A DNA stretch of 5,982 nt from positions 1 to 5,982 of the forward strand of contig CAMOXP010000089.1 in the NCBI GenBank assembly GCA_946629205.1, in the 5' to 3' direction. The translations under genes were made by a program, and so were the position numbers. Within the stretch, counting starts at the first letter, position 1; each line of letters starts with the position of its first letter. Source of the DNA: an uncultured Bacillota bacterium (GTDB lineage Bacteria > Bacillota > Clostridia > Peptostreptococcales > Anaerovoracaceae). This document shows positions 5,483 to 5,982 of this stretch, one piece after another. The notes under the pieces are model-generated. The model saw only the letters and a list, made by a program, of their open reading frames with translations, searched no databases and had not been told where the DNA came from.

Positions 5483-5982
5483 ATGGATTACAGAAAAGAA
5501 TACGACCGCTGGCTCGCAAGCGACGTGGTCGATGCGCAGACAAAAGAAGAACTGCGCGCCATAGCCGGAGATGAGAAACAGATCGAGGGCAGATTCAGCA
5601 AGCCGCTCGATTTCGGTACAGCGGGACTGCGCGGCATCATGTGCGCGGGTCTGTTCGGCATGAACGTCTACACTGTCCGCTACGCAACCCAGGGCTTGGC
5701 CGACCTGATCAAGGCCAGCAGCGTGGAAGGCAAAAGCGGCGTAACGATTTCCTATGATTCCAGAAACAACAGCGACCTTTTCGCCCGTGAAGCCGCAGGC
5801 GTTCTGGCAGCCAATGGGATCCACGTATATTTCTTCGAAAGCCTCAGGCCGACGCCGGAACTGTCCTTCGCCCTGCGGGAGACAGGCTCCATCGCCGGCA
5901 TCAACGTCACAGCCAGCCACAATCCGAAGGAATACAACGGCTACAAGGTCTACTGGGAGGACGGCGCGCAGCTGCCGCCTGA
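5483..5982 (+). CDS. pgcA: Alpha-phosphoglucomutase (phosphohexomutase family), N-terminal part, cut by window end
   Basis: This enzyme interconverts glucose-1-phosphate and glucose-6-phosphate through a phosphoserine intermediate, linking glycolysis to ADP-glucose synthesis and glycogen breakdown. The 166 visible codons show the family's N-terminal domain: PLDFGTAGLRGIM (about residues 46-58), NVYTVRYATQGLADLI, ISYDSRNNS, and the active-site loop TASHNP with catalytic S145. NGYKVYWEDGAQL follows it. Full-length members of this long bacterial type usually have about 560-580 residues, so roughly the first 30% is present. The start has an AAGGAGG site 10 nt upstream. The segment CAGLFGMN differs from the GAGTNRMN form I recall for relatives, which may be ordinary subfamily variation. 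A phosphomannomutase or phosphopentomutase role in the same superfamily is possible, but the glycogen operon favours phosphoglucomutase; the symbol pgcA is assigned by analogy with B. subtilis. Confidence 0.93.
   Translation, partial: MDYRKEYDRWLASDVVDAQTKEELRAIAGDEKQIEGRFSKPLDFGTAGLRGIMCAGLFGMNVYTVRYATQGLADLIKASSVEGKSGVTISYDSRNNSDLFAREAAGVLAANGIHVYFFESLRPTPELSFALRETGSIAGINVTASHNPKEYNGYKVYWEDGAQLPP

Noticed and set aside
3944..5920. A 658-codon open frame on the minus strand across the GH13 and phosphoglucomutase genes
   Set aside because: It is antisense to two clearly conserved genes, crosses their junction, shows no recognisable domain, and is the long shadow frame expected from GC-rich coding sequence.
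5980..5982. TGA at the right edge as the phosphoglucomutase stop
   Set aside because: It is out of frame; the reading frame ends with CCT and two leftover bases.

Overview
The window is a compact, single-strand segment of a bacterial glycogen (storage alpha-glucan) operon. Five genes read left to right: the 3' part of glgB (branching enzyme), complete glgC and glgD (the two ADP-glucose pyrophosphorylase subunits), a complete gene for a cytoplasmic GH13 alpha-glucan hydrolase, and the 5' part of an alpha-phosphoglucomutase gene. The glgC-glgD pair is a hallmark of Bacillota. With moderately high GC, strong AAGGAGG-type ribosome binding sites and a TTG start, it suggests a clostridial, probably gut or rumen, anaerobe. 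The lineage is inferred, not demonstrated.

Layout: glgB (1-1233, open at the left edge) runs 74 nt into glgC (1160-2302). glgD (2315-3433) follows after 12 nt, the GH13 gene (3464-5467) after 30 nt, and the phosphoglucomutase gene (5483 to the right edge) after 15 nt. There is no gene-free stretch longer than 30 nt, and I see no promoter, terminator, RNA gene, mobile element or CRISPR array. Two of the ribosome binding sites share bases with the preceding stop codon, and a third lies inside the glgB reading frame, so translation is probably coupled along the operon.

Pathway: phosphoglucomutase interconverts glucose-6-phosphate and glucose-1-phosphate. GlgC/GlgD turns glucose-1-phosphate and ATP into ADP-glucose. 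A glycogen synthase (glgA, not in this window) extends the chain, GlgB adds alpha-1,6 branches, and the GH13 enzyme probably trims or remodels the polymer or its maltodextrin products. glgA and glgP must lie outside the window.

The genes themselves are ordinary. The less ordinary signals are a 34-nt nearly perfect palindrome inside glgC (1296-1329), with a competing partner segment just downstream; a perfect 13-bp inverted repeat with a 2-nt spacer near the start of the GH13 gene (3555-3582); an in-frame 15-nt tandem repeat giving the GlgB C-terminal domain a disordered (K-A-S-D-A)-type loop; and a GlgB reading frame that misses its expected end and gains a basic tail over the glgC start. I found no convincing new multi-gene system here.
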